Positions 46,160 through 57,467 are shown, counted from the stretch's first letter. The stretch is DNA of 64,000 nt from Strobilurus pachycystidiatus (GCA_019915135.1 JAHLMK010000010.1:62001-126000), one strand, 5' to 3'. Made by a program: numbers and translations. Notes: generated by a model from the sequence alone, not told the origin.

Positions 46160-46679
46160 TTAGTGTTGCCCAGTGGCTCCGTAGTATGGTTGCTGTTGAG
46201 ACGGAGCAAGGGGGGCCTCCGCGTAAGGCCTATACTCTCCATTCCCAACATCTACTCATCACGTTAGCTTGGTGAAGGGATTGAATGATCGGACACGCAC
46301 ATCTGAATCCTCCAGCGCCGTATCGTTCCTCAGCTTGAATCTTCTTGTAGATTAGCCACCTAAAGATTTGTTTTGCGTTAGTGTTGATTGATTTCACGTA
46401 GGGGACTGTGAGGTGCTTGCCCTGCATGGATATGTCCTGGAATGAATCCGAGTCTGAGGGCGTCTTGTCAGTGGAAACTCCTGGTAGGTAGGGACTTCAG
46501 ACGTACAGCGTGAGGCAAATGTTGATAAGGAGGTCGCAGCTGCAGCCAGTGATGAAAGCAGCAGCAGCGGGAGGGAAGAGAATTGCGACCTGAGCCAACG
46601 TCAGTCATTGTTGGACGTAAACGAGATTCGCATTACGACGCACAAGAATAAGGACGATATCAGAAGATTTGACTGGCAT
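46160..46679 (-). CDS. PMP3: Plasma-membrane proteolipid 3 (Pmp3/UPF0057), copy 2
   Basis: Second Pmp3 paralogue. Spliced reading: MPVKSSDIVLIL; VAILFPPAAAAFITG then CSCDLLINICLTL; LGFIPGHIHA; GWLIYKKIQAEERYGAGGFR; YVGNGEYRPYAEAPLAP, ending QQQPYYGATGQH with TAA at 46160. Two membrane helices flank the CSCDLLIN loop. The third intron (about 46433-46363) starts GCAAGC, not GT, and ends TTTAG; using it is the only way to reach GWLIYKK in frame, so it is a likely GC-AG intron. About 98 residues, matching copy 1 exon for exon. A trinucleotide repeat lies about 35-65 bp upstream of the start. Both copies probably encode functional proteolipids. Confidence 0.88.
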
Positions 46680-46711
46680 TGTGAAGTAGTGTTGAGAATC
46701 AGAAGGTATGG

Positions 46712-46745
46712 TGGGTTGTGGTGGTGGTGGTGGTGATGGTGATAG
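46712..46745. repeat. GGT/GTG trinucleotide microsatellite upstream of Pmp3 copy 2
   Basis: A run of TGGTGG units (GTGGTGGTGGTGGTGATGG) lies 33-66 bp upstream of ATG 46679, in the 5' UTR or core promoter. Its length could vary between strains. Confidence 0.7.
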
Positions 46746-47006
46746 GCAGCCGGCTGTCAAGTATAAAAGCAAAGCTCGACCGCGCATTGCGTCATGGCAA
46801 TGATGGCATGTTCCTCATCCTCTCCCCAGCTCCCCACCCGACCCTACTTATCGACGTCACCGTATGCATGCAGCGAGACAAAACAACATGTCATATTCTG
46901 TAGGTATCAATTGCTTCCCATCTAATATGCAGTACAGTAAGTAGCTCTAAGAACAATCGCGTTCGATTGAATATTTTATCGAAAACTGCGTGTATCGTCC
47001 AAGTCA
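46746..47006. other. Short gap between Pmp3 copy 2 and the GH16 gene
   Basis: Upstream of Pmp3 copy 2 (-) and downstream of the GH16 gene (-). Nothing recognisable beyond the adjacent microsatellite. Confidence 0.35.
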
Positions 47007-48649
47007 TTACAGGACATAAAGTGTAGTCAACGCGATAACAGCGGCCACCGTAGCAAGCAATCGCGACACCTCAGCAACCTGAGAGCCGCCAGGGTAAAAT
47101 AGTGGGCTCGCGGTGGGGGTCGAGGGACTGAGTCCGGACGCTATCAAGCCCGTTGGTATGGTGTGTGTCGGGATTGCTATCTGAGTCTTCGGTGTGGGAG
47201 CAACCCCTCCAGTCGTATATGCGCGAACGTAAGACACTTCAAAGTAAGCCTCAAGGAAGTTGGCCCCCGGGCCAACGACGGACTCTGTGTACTGCACCAA
47301 GAATAAACAGACAGTCCGGACGCTCGTTGGATTACTTACACATGTTCCTGTTGCGGAATTACCGCACGACGGGAAGTATGTGTTCGGTAGGCCAGCCCTA
47401 AGGAATGGTCATCAACCATGTGAGGCGCTCGCAAGAGCTGTACTCGCCAATTGCCACAGAGTGTGATATCGAAGACCAACTTCTGAGGTGAGAAGAACTC
47501 GGTGATGTTACAAGATGACGCGGGATAGCTGGCCGAGGGTGGTCCCCACGAAGATACATCAAGCGGTGATGTCGCGTTTGCGTTCTTTATCGAGTCAGGA
47601 ACGTTCGGCCTCTGAGGTCAAGTGAGAAACAGCACAGTCCATCAACTGCGAGAGAGCACTTACGCTCCAAAACCATATGCTTGCGTTACAGTGCACGTCA
47701 GGGTGTATCGCTTGAGACGAGGTTGACGGAAAGCTAGACTCACAAGATGCTGTTTGATATAGTCGGATGAGATAAGGAATCATGTAAGAGTAAAGAACAC
47801 ACCCAGCCACATCGAACTGTGTCGCCCAAACAGCACCGCCAGCTGCTTCCAGTCCGGTTAGATAACTGTTTTCCTGAACTTCCAGCACAGTGCAACCGGA
47901 CGCCTCGGAACAGTCAGTCTCAAGCGTCGTGGATATCTGATACTGGTCCTGTTCGGGTGGATGAAAGCATCCAGGAGTCGTATGAAGTGCCATTTGGTTA
48001 TTTGGCATGAGATTAATAGCCTCGATAATGCTGTACCGAAATGAGGTCGAGGCATGAAATGGCTTTTGGGCGTCACACTCACTCGATTTCGCCGTCATCG
48101 GGCCATTTGGGCCCCATTGTCCAGAAAGCTGGCCAGACCTGCGATCAATGAAACTTAGCCTCCGCGGATGCATATGCGAAGTCGACTCGACCAACCGAGC
48201 ATCCATACGGGACATGATGTACGTCGACAACCCATAGACTCCCCACATCATAAGACTGTTGCGTCGTAATTCTGACCTGGATGTGGATGAATACAAACAA
48301 GTTCCATGGGAGTAAAAAAGATACGTGCAGAGTTTCGTTTCTGGCCCAATGGCACGTAGTGATAGGCGTCCACTGCTATTATAGCGTTGCCCGCCGCGTT
48401 GACGTACGCCAGACCATTGCTCATGGCGTCGTGTCTATTGAGCCACCAAACATCACCTGGATTGGAAACAGCATATGAGGATCTATGCGTCTGGGAAAGA
48501 GCTAGTTGACCCGCACCTAGAGTGAGGTTATCATAGTTCCCAAAAAAGTCCCATTTGTCGAAAAAGGTTGATCCGGAATAGTCATGGACAAGATCATAAG
48601 AGAGGCCTTGGCCAAAGAGGTAGAAGAGGAGAACCCATGCTGGCGGCAT
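47007..48649 (-). CDS. GH16 family beta-glucanase, probably GPI-anchored
   Basis: Secreted glycoside hydrolase cutting beta-1,3(4)-glucan, acting on the fungus's own wall or plant/fungal glucans. ATG 48649 gives a signal peptide (MPPAWVLLFYLFGQGLS), then YDLVHDYSGSTFFDKWDFFG, DVWWLNRHDA, the SVWPAFWTMGP-type strand, and the retaining catalytic motif GEIDIIEAI (nucleophile and acid/base Glu). Then CFHPPEQDQYQIS, GCTVLEVQENSYLTGLEAAG, FDITLCGNWAG-type sequence, and VGPGANFLEAYFEVSYVRAY. A Ser/Thr/Pro linker and a hydrophobic tail ending AAVIALTTLYVL (stop 47007) look like a GPI-attachment signal. About 400 residues. Several introns around 48270, 48130, 48000, 47800, 47660, 47480 and 47330. Substrate class is family knowledge. 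Confidence 0.88.
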
Positions 48650-49106
48650 GGCTGTTGCGGACAGAGGAAGGCGAACGTTATTTACAGAATGCCTCGTTGC
48701 GTGAAGTCATCGTGGGTGCTCATCAACAACGGATCATCGGCTAAGTCGCGCGCCAGTGGCCGGCCTCCCTGAGAAAGACGCGTTTGCCACGTGATTGGCT
48801 CTAACAGCGAAGACACTGACAGTCGTTCGTAGTACTAGTAGTCGGTATGGGTACACTGCCAGTGCATCGACTGAACGCCGCGCCGGTTATGATCCCGCGG
48901 TCACCAGAACGTTTGCTAGGACTCGGAGGTTTGACCGGGAGGCAGGTAAGTATGTATACACCGAGAGGTCTATGTTGTTACAATCCTAAGCCTAGAATAC
49001 AAACGAAAGCAGATCCATATCCTTCTCCGAATACTACCAGATGGACTAGGCAATATGAACATGGTAACAGGCAACAAGAGGGAGCTGGGCAAAAGTTATC
49101 AATAAA
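48650..49106. other. 457-bp intergenic region
   Basis: Promoter side of the GH16 gene and 3' side of the receptor-like gene. No coding or repeat signal recognised. Confidence 0.35.
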
Positions 49107-51375
49107 TTAAAGCTCGAGGCGGGTACTAGAGCGCCAAAACAATAGTCTGTTCCGCACTGCCGGCAAGTGTCCTAGGCGTCGTCAGGCTGTGGAGCGTTTA
49201 TACGAGGAAGGAACTCACCAAAGACTATGCAAGGGCCCCAGGCCGCTAAGAGCAAAGCAACGTGCTGAGTACCGAAAGGCGCAGGTTGTGAGCGATGTGT
49301 TATAACATCGACGAGTGTGGACACGCATGCCAGAAGCATGCCGACAGCGAAAGCCCTGATAAGAGATGGTGAAAAGGTGTGGAATTAGGCGGAACTGCTG
49401 AACATACAACTGAAACAGGATAAGACGCCATATGGGAGGCGCGAGATAAGCTGGAGGTGGACGTTTAGACTTGTGGCGACGGTCTAGTTCACGTCAGCCT
49501 TCAGCAATTGAACCAATGTGCTCTGGTGCCTACATACCTGGGGAGGTCTTCACGTAGGAAAGTAATTCGGGGTCAATCGACTCGTCTGGCTCTTCCTTCT
49601 CCGTACAATCTTGACAATCTTGACGAGGGGGTCCAGCCGTCTTCTGTGCGCTCGCAGCAGGAGCCCATACAAGAGAGCTCGTGTCATCGATTTCATCGTC
49701 AGCAGGAGCTAAGCTGTCGACATCCTGGTGGCGTTCACCCACAACGGCCGAGAAGTCTGGATGCAATCCTGAGTGCCGGTGCGAATCCTGGAGCCGCATG
49801 GTCGAAGGAGGCCGCACGGTAAGGGCGAAATTTGGCAAAGAAGACGAGGTCGGAGAAATATCTGTCATATCTGTATCGTTGTAACTCTTAATGTCCTCTA
49901 GTAGCAAGATGTCAGATACTCCAGGTCGAGAAAATGGGAGCTGTGACACACGTTGTATCTCTGGAGACGTTCCTAGGTTCCTCGAGTAATTTAGTGAAGG
50001 GCGATGGAAGTGACATAACCTTCGAAAGCGAACTTTCAAAGGCAGAGGAGATAGCTGTCTAATGTCATGCTCGTCGGACCTGGAGCGCTGAATGTGCCGC
50101 GTGGTCCTGATCGTTCGGACGATGGATTGAACGGAGATTACGAGACAAGGAATTGCAAGAAGGAGCGGTGTGCCGGCATAACCGAGGAAGCGCACCCTAG
50201 AAGTGAGGGTCATTGGGTGCTCCTTGGATCGAAGCGAGGATACGTACCATTCGGGGTCTGTCGCGTCGCAATGTAGATCGTCGGTAGGCTTGACCGCACC
50301 AAGTTTCAACGTCACAGCAATCTGCATGGCAGATGCAAGTATGGGATAGAGAATCATCGTGTATATGTACATAGGACGCCACGCTAACGCCCTAGAGTCA
50401 CGAAAATCAAGAAAATGTCAAAGGTTGATTGACATTCACACTCACTGAGATTCCTGGCTACCCCAAGACTTTGGTTTCAAGACGGTGATGCATGTGGCTA
50501 TAGAGAATGACGTGCACACCCCAGTAAGAACGAAGGTGCTGAAACCGGCGAGCAGAGGCTGGGCTGTATGGGAGATGAAGATGCTGAGGCCAGTATTAAA
50601 CGACACAACTTGCCGATACAGAATGCCTTGGGCATCTGGTACGGGTCCATCTGCCAGGCCATGCCTAATCACGGACAGAGATCAGGGAGGCTAGAGCATA
50701 CCGAAACGCCAGCAGAACCTACCGATGCAGAAGACGAGCTCAAGAATCGTACAAGCAACACAATAAGTCAGCGGGCCCCAGTATGAATTCAATGCTTTCG
50801 CAAAGGCCCAGAGAACCGCCCAGCAGCAAATCGTACCTAAGGTCGTCAACGACAAGTTGACTCAGGCTGGGAATACTTAAGCCATAAGCGAAGCACGAAC
50901 CTGTTAGAGAAAGCACCATCCAGGCCACCTTCAGACCGAATGGTATCATGACTACCGCGAGCGCCCGACCGAACGACGGGCTGGTGGCAGCACCGAGTCG
51001 CTCAAGGCCTGCGAGATGGAGGCAAATGGGAGAGGGACGCGAAGGTCAGGCACATCGGCGGCATCAGAAAGCAAGGTCCGACCCTTCCCTCGCAAAAGTG
51101 CTTCCCCGAAAGGGAGTTGACTATACTCAAGATGCTATAGTGCTACATTGGTACCTGAAGCTAGAGACAGTGAGCCAGTCAGGAGCCAGTATTAGAGGAG
51201 TTTAGTGTGAACCAGGTCTCAAAGTCTGCGATCTTTCATCGCTAAACAGTAAGTTGATTCAACTTGAGCATTGGAATGGATATGACAAATGGACATCACA
51301 GAAGTCACTACTTATTAGGCGTTGTATAAACATTGCCATGACACCCGCTGCTGTTGCGTAGGGCCCAGAGCTCAT
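49107..51375 (-). CDS. Seven-transmembrane receptor-like protein
   Basis: Multi-spanning membrane protein with the layout of a fungal GPCR. Hydrophobic blocks in order: ALAVVMIPFGLKVAWMVL, the GLCESIEFILGP loop, VVSFNTGLSIFISHTAQPLL, FSTFVLTGVCTSFSIATCIT and MYIYTMILYPILASAMQIAV. An extracellular-type loop DDLHCDATDPEW follows, then VRFLGYAGTPLLLAIPCLVI. A long Ser/Pro/acidic loop of about 170 residues (50050-49540) comes next, then LHLQLISRLPYGVLSCF and HVALLLAAWGPCIVF. The end VRNRLLFWRSSTRLEL has TAA at 49107. The 5' end is uncertain. Exon MIPFGL extends upstream of 50949; a splice from an exon starting ATG 51375 (MSSGPYATAAGVMAMFIQRL) fits phase but needs a 290-bp intron. No G-protein coupling motif is assigned. 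A G-alpha-like gene lies 20 kb away, without implied linkage. Confidence 0.6.
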
Positions 51376-51675
51376 CTCTAGTTGAAGGCGCAGATGATAT
51401 ATCCGGAGACCCGGTGCGCAAAGCAACCAGATAGTGCTACTCACCGTTACTGTGGCAGTGGGGGCACAAGGGGGCACAGTCTCGTATGGCGGTACCGGTT
51501 ACTCAAAATTCGAATCATAAATGTGAGAACTAGATGTGCAAACGGTCTTTCCTGGGTCTTTCTGGAAGCCCACAGCCAGGCCACAACTATTGATCGATCT
51601 ACGCACCGATAAGTATTCTCCCTCACACGAGCTCACACGCCTTCAAGACTTTGTGCTGACTGTTGGATGAAGGCG
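51376..51675. other. Region between receptor-like gene and the candidate at 51.7 kb
   Basis: Presumed upstream sequence of the minus-strand receptor-like gene. A minus-strand frame here (PPCAPTATVT...) might be an extra 5' exon. No other signal. Confidence 0.3.
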
Positions 51676-52232
51676 GGATGGCGAGTCTCTTCGAGGCATC
51701 AACGAAGATGGACGCGGCGCCATCGCCTGCCGCAAATGATCCGAGTGATGCTCGGGAGTCACCGGCCAGCTCGCGTGGCGCATTCAGCCGACAAGATCAA
51801 AGGACACCTGTTGACTTTAAGTTTTGACTTACCTCTTGGGCCGGGTTGGCGATCACCGTGGCCCGCTGCTCCTCCGAGCCTCCAAGTTCAATTAACGCGA
51901 AATTGGTCCGTGTCTAGTGAGTCTCTGATGGAATATTGCGCGACCCGAACACGAGACCGCCTTCTACTGAGCAGAAATCAAGCGATCTCCCATCATCAGG
52001 CGCATACACATCTCCGGCATAAACTCCATGACGACTCAGCTGGTCAATGATTTTCCTTACGTGCGCCTCTTTGCCCGGACCGTCGCTGGCGGGTCGCTGG
52101 GTAAGTGACCTTTTATCCAGAGTCGAGCCTATAATCAACCGTCTCGTTGTTGGTTGGACCTGGTTACAGTGCCTCGAGAACCACATGTCCAATATACAGA
52201 ACTCTCAATCTCACGGGGCTCTAATTTCTAGT
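51676..52232 (+). CDS. Possible unrecognised gene upstream of PL4
   Basis: Two protein-like pieces on the plus strand. From ATG 51676: MASLFEASTKMDAAPSPAAN, then SDARESPASSRGAF to about 51825. Further on, HISGINSMTTQLVNDFPYVR and LFARTVAGGSL join across a textbook intron (GTAAGTGA to GGTTACAG, about 52102-52167) to VPREPHVQYTELSISRGSNF and TAG. The exons between 51.83 and 51.97 kb could not be connected in frame. A minus-strand frame over 51914-52090 also looks protein-like, so strand is not settled. Confidence 0.3.
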
Positions 52233-52368
52233 CCCGAGCGGTCCGCCAATACATACAGCCGTCTGCATGCTAGCCAAATTTTCGGTACCCTGATTCGCTC
52301 ATTCCTGGTACCTTCCAATGTACATTTTACTATTTATACAGCCTCGTGAAATGCGATAGTGCCCAAAA

Positions 52369-55058
52369 ATGCTGCATCTTCTTCTGTTCGCGTTGGCTTC
52401 CGTTCACCTCTGGGTCTCGTCAACCTATGGGTTCGGTCTCACCGTCAGTGGCAGCAGCTACATAGTTGATACCTCTGGCGGCTTGATCTTCACTGGTACG
52501 CCGCTACTCGTCCAAGATGCTAAGGCTGACTCTGTTGAAGTTGATAGCACGACCGGAGACATCACGTCCATGAAATTCAATGGCATTGAGGTACTGAAAA
52601 AGCCCAAAACTTGGGACCATCCTCACCTGGGTACAGGCCCAAGACTCTAGCAAGCACAGTCAGATCTCGTCTGGGATCGGCGCCACTTGCACCTGGGCTC
52701 AAGGCGGAAATTCCAACAATTACATCACCATAACATGCACAACGAGCACCCTTGTCCAGTGCGTACTTCTTTCTGATCCTCACAGTAATTAGCTTCTAAT
52801 TGTTTTCAGGTACTACGTCGCGCGTTATACCGATCCCGCTATACATATGGCCACCTAGTGAGTTCTCTCTCTGGAAAATTCAAGCGCAAGCTGACCCGGC
52901 TGGGTAGTACAACGGCTGAACCTTCCGTCGGGGAACTCCGCTTCATTGCGCGCCTCAACAGGTCTACGCTGACGTCCGGCATCACAGTGGCCGATATCAA
53001 GGGAGGAACCGCTATCGAAGGGTCAGATGTCTATCTAGTCGACTCCCAAACTCGTTCCAAGTTCTATTCATCCAAACAATTCATCGACGACTCCATCCAC
53101 GGTGGTGTCTCTGGCTCTAGTATCGCAGCCTGGATGATAGTACCTGATACCGGATTCGAGGGCGCTTCTGGCGGTCCCTTCTTCCGCGACATCGACTACC
53201 AAGGAAGTGAGTTCGCCACGCAGTTTGTTCTTCGGAATGGCCCTGATCAATCACTCAAGGTGATCAGCAGGAATTCTATTATTGTGAGTATTCAATCCAT
53301 TCACCCACTCATCTGTCTGATCACGGCGTGTAGACATGGTAAGTATCCGTCAGTGCTAGCGTTGGCTGACTCTCCTGCTAATCTTGACCAGAATTCCGGT
53401 CATGTTCAAACCGAATGTTTGTACTGCTTCCTCTTTCCTTAGCATCTGATAGATAATGGCTCTTCAGCGTATCGTCAAGGTCTGCACGGTCCATAGTACG
53501 AGCTCTTACGATCTAGCCGGTTACCTGCATTAACTTCTCCTACTCAGTGCGCTGTGGTTCACAACAGGCTCTACTCCTGCAACATACAGTACGTCATGTC
53601 CAAAGCCTCATCTCACTGTTCTAACCTGTCTCAGGCATTTCTTTCTGGGAGAGTCTCTCCGGCATTTCAGGTCTTGTGCCCGTTGCCAGCAGAGGCCGCG
53701 TCACTGGAAAGGCAAGCGGTTTCCCCAGCGCATCCGCCTCGTACATCGTTGTGGGATGGTCGAATTCTGTAGCGGAATATTGGTTCGTCTGTTCAATTCG
53801 GTCTTGGACTCAAGGCTTACCGTCTTCAGGGTACGTACGGACACAAGCGGCAACTTTGTTAGCCCCTACATGAAGCCTGGCGTTTACACCATGACCTGTA
53901 CGTCTCTTCGTCGCATCATACCGATCTTTTCTCACACACATCGTCAGTGTATCGAACGGAATTGGCCATCGCTTCGCAGAGCGTAACTGTCACCGCAGGG
54001 GGAACGCTGACTTCCAACATCGCTTCGACCGAGGTGGTGAGTCCAGTTCGTCGGCTTTCGCTAAGCTTCCTAGACAACCTCTCGCTCTAGACTCCGACTG
54101 TAATATGGCAAATTGGTGACTACGATGGAACACCCAGAGGATTCTTGAACGCTGAGTCAGTACATTTCCTGTGATGAGCACATCAGGCATTAATTCAATA
54201 TTTCCAGTAAAATTGAAACCATGCAGTCAGTCTCCCGTCTACGCCGTTGTCAGATGTCTCATACCCTTTGTACAGCCCTAGCGACAGTCGCATGAGTAGT
54301 TGGGGACCCGGTATGTCCTTATTCCAAGCGTAGTCGCGCATTACTTACTGTGCCACCAGTCACCTTTGCCATTGGAAGTAGTGCTTCAAGCTTCCCGATG
54401 GCTTTGTTCAAGGTCCGTCTCTTCCTCAACGCTCCTACATTCAAAAACATATGTGGTACAGGCTGTCGGACCCGTCACAATCACCTTCACTCTGACCTCC
54501 AGTCAAAGTACGTTGTACCTTAGCATCTTCGTTTGAAGGATGCTCATGTCTTTCATCAGTTGGCGCGCGCACACTTGAGATTGCTACCACCTTGAATTTT
54601 GCTGGTGCGTCACACTGCAGAGTCTGCATGCTATCTGTTCTCATTATCCTTTCTGCCAAGGTGGTCGCCCGCAAGCAGTTGTGAACAGCTGGACGGGGCC
54701 TGCTCCCGCCGCACCCACGGCAATCGACTCTCGAGGTAAGTGATAATGATATGTTGTACAACTTGTCGCTGACGTGATATCATACAGGTGTTACTCGTGG
54801 ATCGTGGCGAGGATATGTAAACACTTCAACTGCAACGGTCGGAAAGATGCTCACCAGTTATACAGAACACGATCTATACTGTCAGCATTCCTTCCGGTAC
54901 ATTGGTCGCTGGGTCGAACACGATCGTGATTACCGTCATCTCTGGCTCATCTGGCGACGCCTATCTGTAAAATTTCTTCTTCTTTTTTTGCCCTAATACT
55001 CCGGCTCACTGTTCACAGGTCACCCAACATCGTCTTCGACTCTATTCGTCTCTACTGA
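52369..55058 (+). CDS. Rhamnogalacturonan lyase, polysaccharide lyase family 4
   Basis: Secreted pectin-degrading enzyme that cleaves the rhamnogalacturonan I backbone by beta-elimination. ATG 52369 encodes a signal peptide ([20 protein letters not shown]) and [20 protein letters not shown]. The N-terminal beta-sandwich lyase domain follows: [89 protein letters not shown] and a [14 protein letters not shown] block. Next is the fibronectin-like middle domain ([54 protein letters not shown]). The C-terminal carbohydrate-binding-like domain contains [51 protein letters not shown] and [20 protein letters not shown], ending DSIRLY with TGA at 55056. About 530 residues and 15 or more introns. Complete, with no sign of damage. 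Confidence 0.9.
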
Positions 55059-55605
55059 TCGATCTTGCGTGCTTGTATACCCTGGAATTCAAATATACGT
55101 TGAATCTTGAAACCAGTTGTTGACCCGCAGCAAACTCGCCACCCGAACCCAAGTCATTGCACAAGTCGTACATGAAAAAAGGTCCATCCTTGGCGAAACG
55201 TAGTCGCGAAGATATCGTAGTTGAGTACTGACTGCTTGCTGTTGAATGTTTGAACTTCAGGGCCTGGGGTTCCTGATTTGTGAGCTTCGCGAAATTTTAC
55301 GCAACATGCCTGAGTATGTGGATCTGGATCTTCGTCTTCAACGCGTCTCGCGCATGGAAAAAGCTCACGAAAGTTCACTACGATGTTACATGCTCCCCAC
55401 TGGTTGTACAGACTCTGTAGGCTTGGGTAGCACCGCGATCGAAGGCAGTGGCGCCTATGAGATTGACGGACAGACGCGCTCCATGTAATGCAAGCAGAGT
55501 ACGTGCGGTGTCATAGAACATTTGTTCTGTTTACGCTGTCATATCGATACCGCTCGGGGTTGTCCTAGTGTTACATGTGCAGTTCACTCATTTGCGTCCT
55601 TATTC
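55059..55605. other. Gap between PL4 and the hydroquinone reductase gene
   Basis: Shared 3' region of convergent genes. It holds the PL4 relic and otherwise nothing recognised. Confidence 0.4.
55395..55490 (+). pseudogene. Fragment of a second rhamnogalacturonan lyase gene
   Basis: About 340 bp after the PL4 stop, the frame reads GSTAIEGSGAYEIDGQTRSM then a stop. It matches [20 protein letters not shown] of the intact gene at both protein and DNA level (ACCGCNATCGAAGG). No other PL4 domain is present around it, so this is a remnant of a tandem duplicate. Confidence 0.6.
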
Positions 55606-57025
55606 CTACAGCGGCTCGATGTCTGGAATGGGGCCCACAGGAACAATTCGGTGGCCGTTGATCTGTAGCATCGTCAATACATGCTGCATGTCTCGTATTG
55701 AGACTTACCATAGAATGAGACCAGTAGTAATGGGTTTTGATATGGTTGAAGTTCGTGGACGACTTGAACGCATCGTAGTTCCAGTAAAGGTTCTTCATCC
55801 ACTTGTTGATCGCCGGATACCCGTGTCGGATGTCGCGAATATTGCATTTGAAGTGGCCCACATACACGGGGTCGAAGCGGATCTAGCCAGCGCTGTGAGA
55901 ACACGATTGCGGAACTGGATTGACAGACGTTACTTACAATGGTGACCCAAAGGCGGATATCGCATTCAGTCAGGCGGTCGCCGACGATAAACTCTTTGTC
56001 GGTGAGCAGCTTCTCAACCTTGTCAAGGGACTCGAAGACTTGATGGACGGCTTCCTCGTAAGCGGGCTGGCTAGTCGCGAAGCCGGAGCGGTACACGCCA
56101 TCTACGCGCGTTACAATGAAAGGCTCGCAACACAAGACGTGCAACGTACTGTTAATGGTTGGGTAAATCCAGTCATTGAGCTCGTCGATCTGAGAGCGCA
56201 ACTCTTCCGGATAGTAGTTCAAGGCGGCTTTATCAGCTGGAAGACTATCGTTGAACGCCGTGTTGAATATCCTGATGATTTCCGAGCTTTCGTTGTTGAC
56301 GATGGTGTGCAGCTTCTTGTCCCAGAGGACAGGGACCGTGAAGCTACGGAGTATGAGTGGAGTGTACGCGGTGAGACGCGAGTAAGGGCGTACCGGCCAG
56401 AGAAGTCCGGATCGGCCTTGAGATAGAGGTCCTTGACATGTTGCGAATTGTAGTTCGGGTCTGCGTCAGCTTCGGGGAAGTCGTCCGCGGGCGCGAAGGG
56501 CCATCCGTTGTTGCCCATGCGAGGAGACACGACGGTAACAGCTAGCAGACCAGAATCAAGCTACTGTTCGCCACATTGATGAGTAGATAGACTTACGGAT
56601 GAATTTGTCGAGGCCCTTCAGCTTTCGGACAATAAGCGTCCTGGTTGCCCAGGCTAGAAACAAGCTCAGTCAACGTGTCCCTGCGTGTATCTCAAAGGTT
56701 CGGCGCACGGCAGGCATAGGAAACATAGAGATGGTATCTGTCTTTTCCAGAAGATCAGCCCAGAGTCGCCCTAATAAACCAGCCAAGGCTCACCCAATTC
56801 AGGCTCGAATTTACCGCCCTTCTCGATGACATTCCTGAACACCATCGCGGCGCGCTTGAACGAGCCATCGTCCGAGGTCTTCATTTTCGAAATGTCGGTC
56901 TGGGAGGAAACGTCTCTGGCGGTCATGGCTGTGAAGGTGAAGTTCCTGAGAGATGGACGGCTTTTAAGCGCTGCACCGAGTCTGAGACAAGCAGACGATG
57001 ACAATTGCAATGAAGTCAGTAACAT
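55606..57025 (-). CDS. Xi-class glutathione transferase / glutathionyl-hydroquinone reductase (Ecm4-like)
   Basis: Reduces glutathionyl-hydroquinones using a catalytic Cys, useful for aromatic/lignin-derived quinones. ATG 57025 gives a possible mitochondrial presequence (MLLTSLQLSSSACLRLGAAL, basic and without acidic residues). A second in-frame ATG at 56926 (MTARDVSSQTDISK) would give the cytosolic form. Then FKRAAMVFRNVIEKGGKFEP, and across introns YHLYVSYACPWATR (catalytic Cys in CPWA). Next NNGWPFAPADDFPEADADPN, FSGRYTVPVLWDKKLHT, IVNNESSEIIRIFNTAFND, WIYPTIN, NGVYRSGFATSQPAYEEA, VGDRLTECDIRLWVTIVRFD and KTHYYWSHSM. The end INGHRIVPVGPIPDIEPL, reached over a last intron, closes with TAG at 55606. 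About 370 residues. The closing IVPVGP motif is characteristic. Confidence 0.92.
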
Positions 57026-57467
57026 GACCCATTAGCAATATAGCATCCCTTTTAGGCCACAAAGTCTCCTCAGTCGCCGACCCTGCCCCTCACGTCTTCC
57101 GTTGCTGACAAGCTTCCGTTTTGCTAGTCAGATACAAACACGAAAGCTCAGAGTCAAAACAAGATGGCATAAGACATAGACATATCATTCGCTTGGTCAG
57201 ATTCATACCCATACCTATATACTACTATTACGGACACTGGCAGACGCAATTCGTTTCTATCAAGTAATCCTGGGCGGGCACCACGCCCACAGGCATTCGT
57301 TTGACAACACACATCTTGTCATATCCGAGCATCTGGGAGTGGCGGGGAGACGACACGCAGTCGCGGATGTCGAGTGCGGGAAGGACCGGCAGTCCTCTCT
57401 GTCCTGCACAAGCAAGCAGGCAGATGTTCAAGCATGCATACCGCAAGACTTAGATGATCAAGACAGA
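57026..57467. other. 442-bp region between the hydroquinone reductase and UPF1
   Basis: UPF1 3' UTR and the reductase promoter. No feature recognised. Confidence 0.35.
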
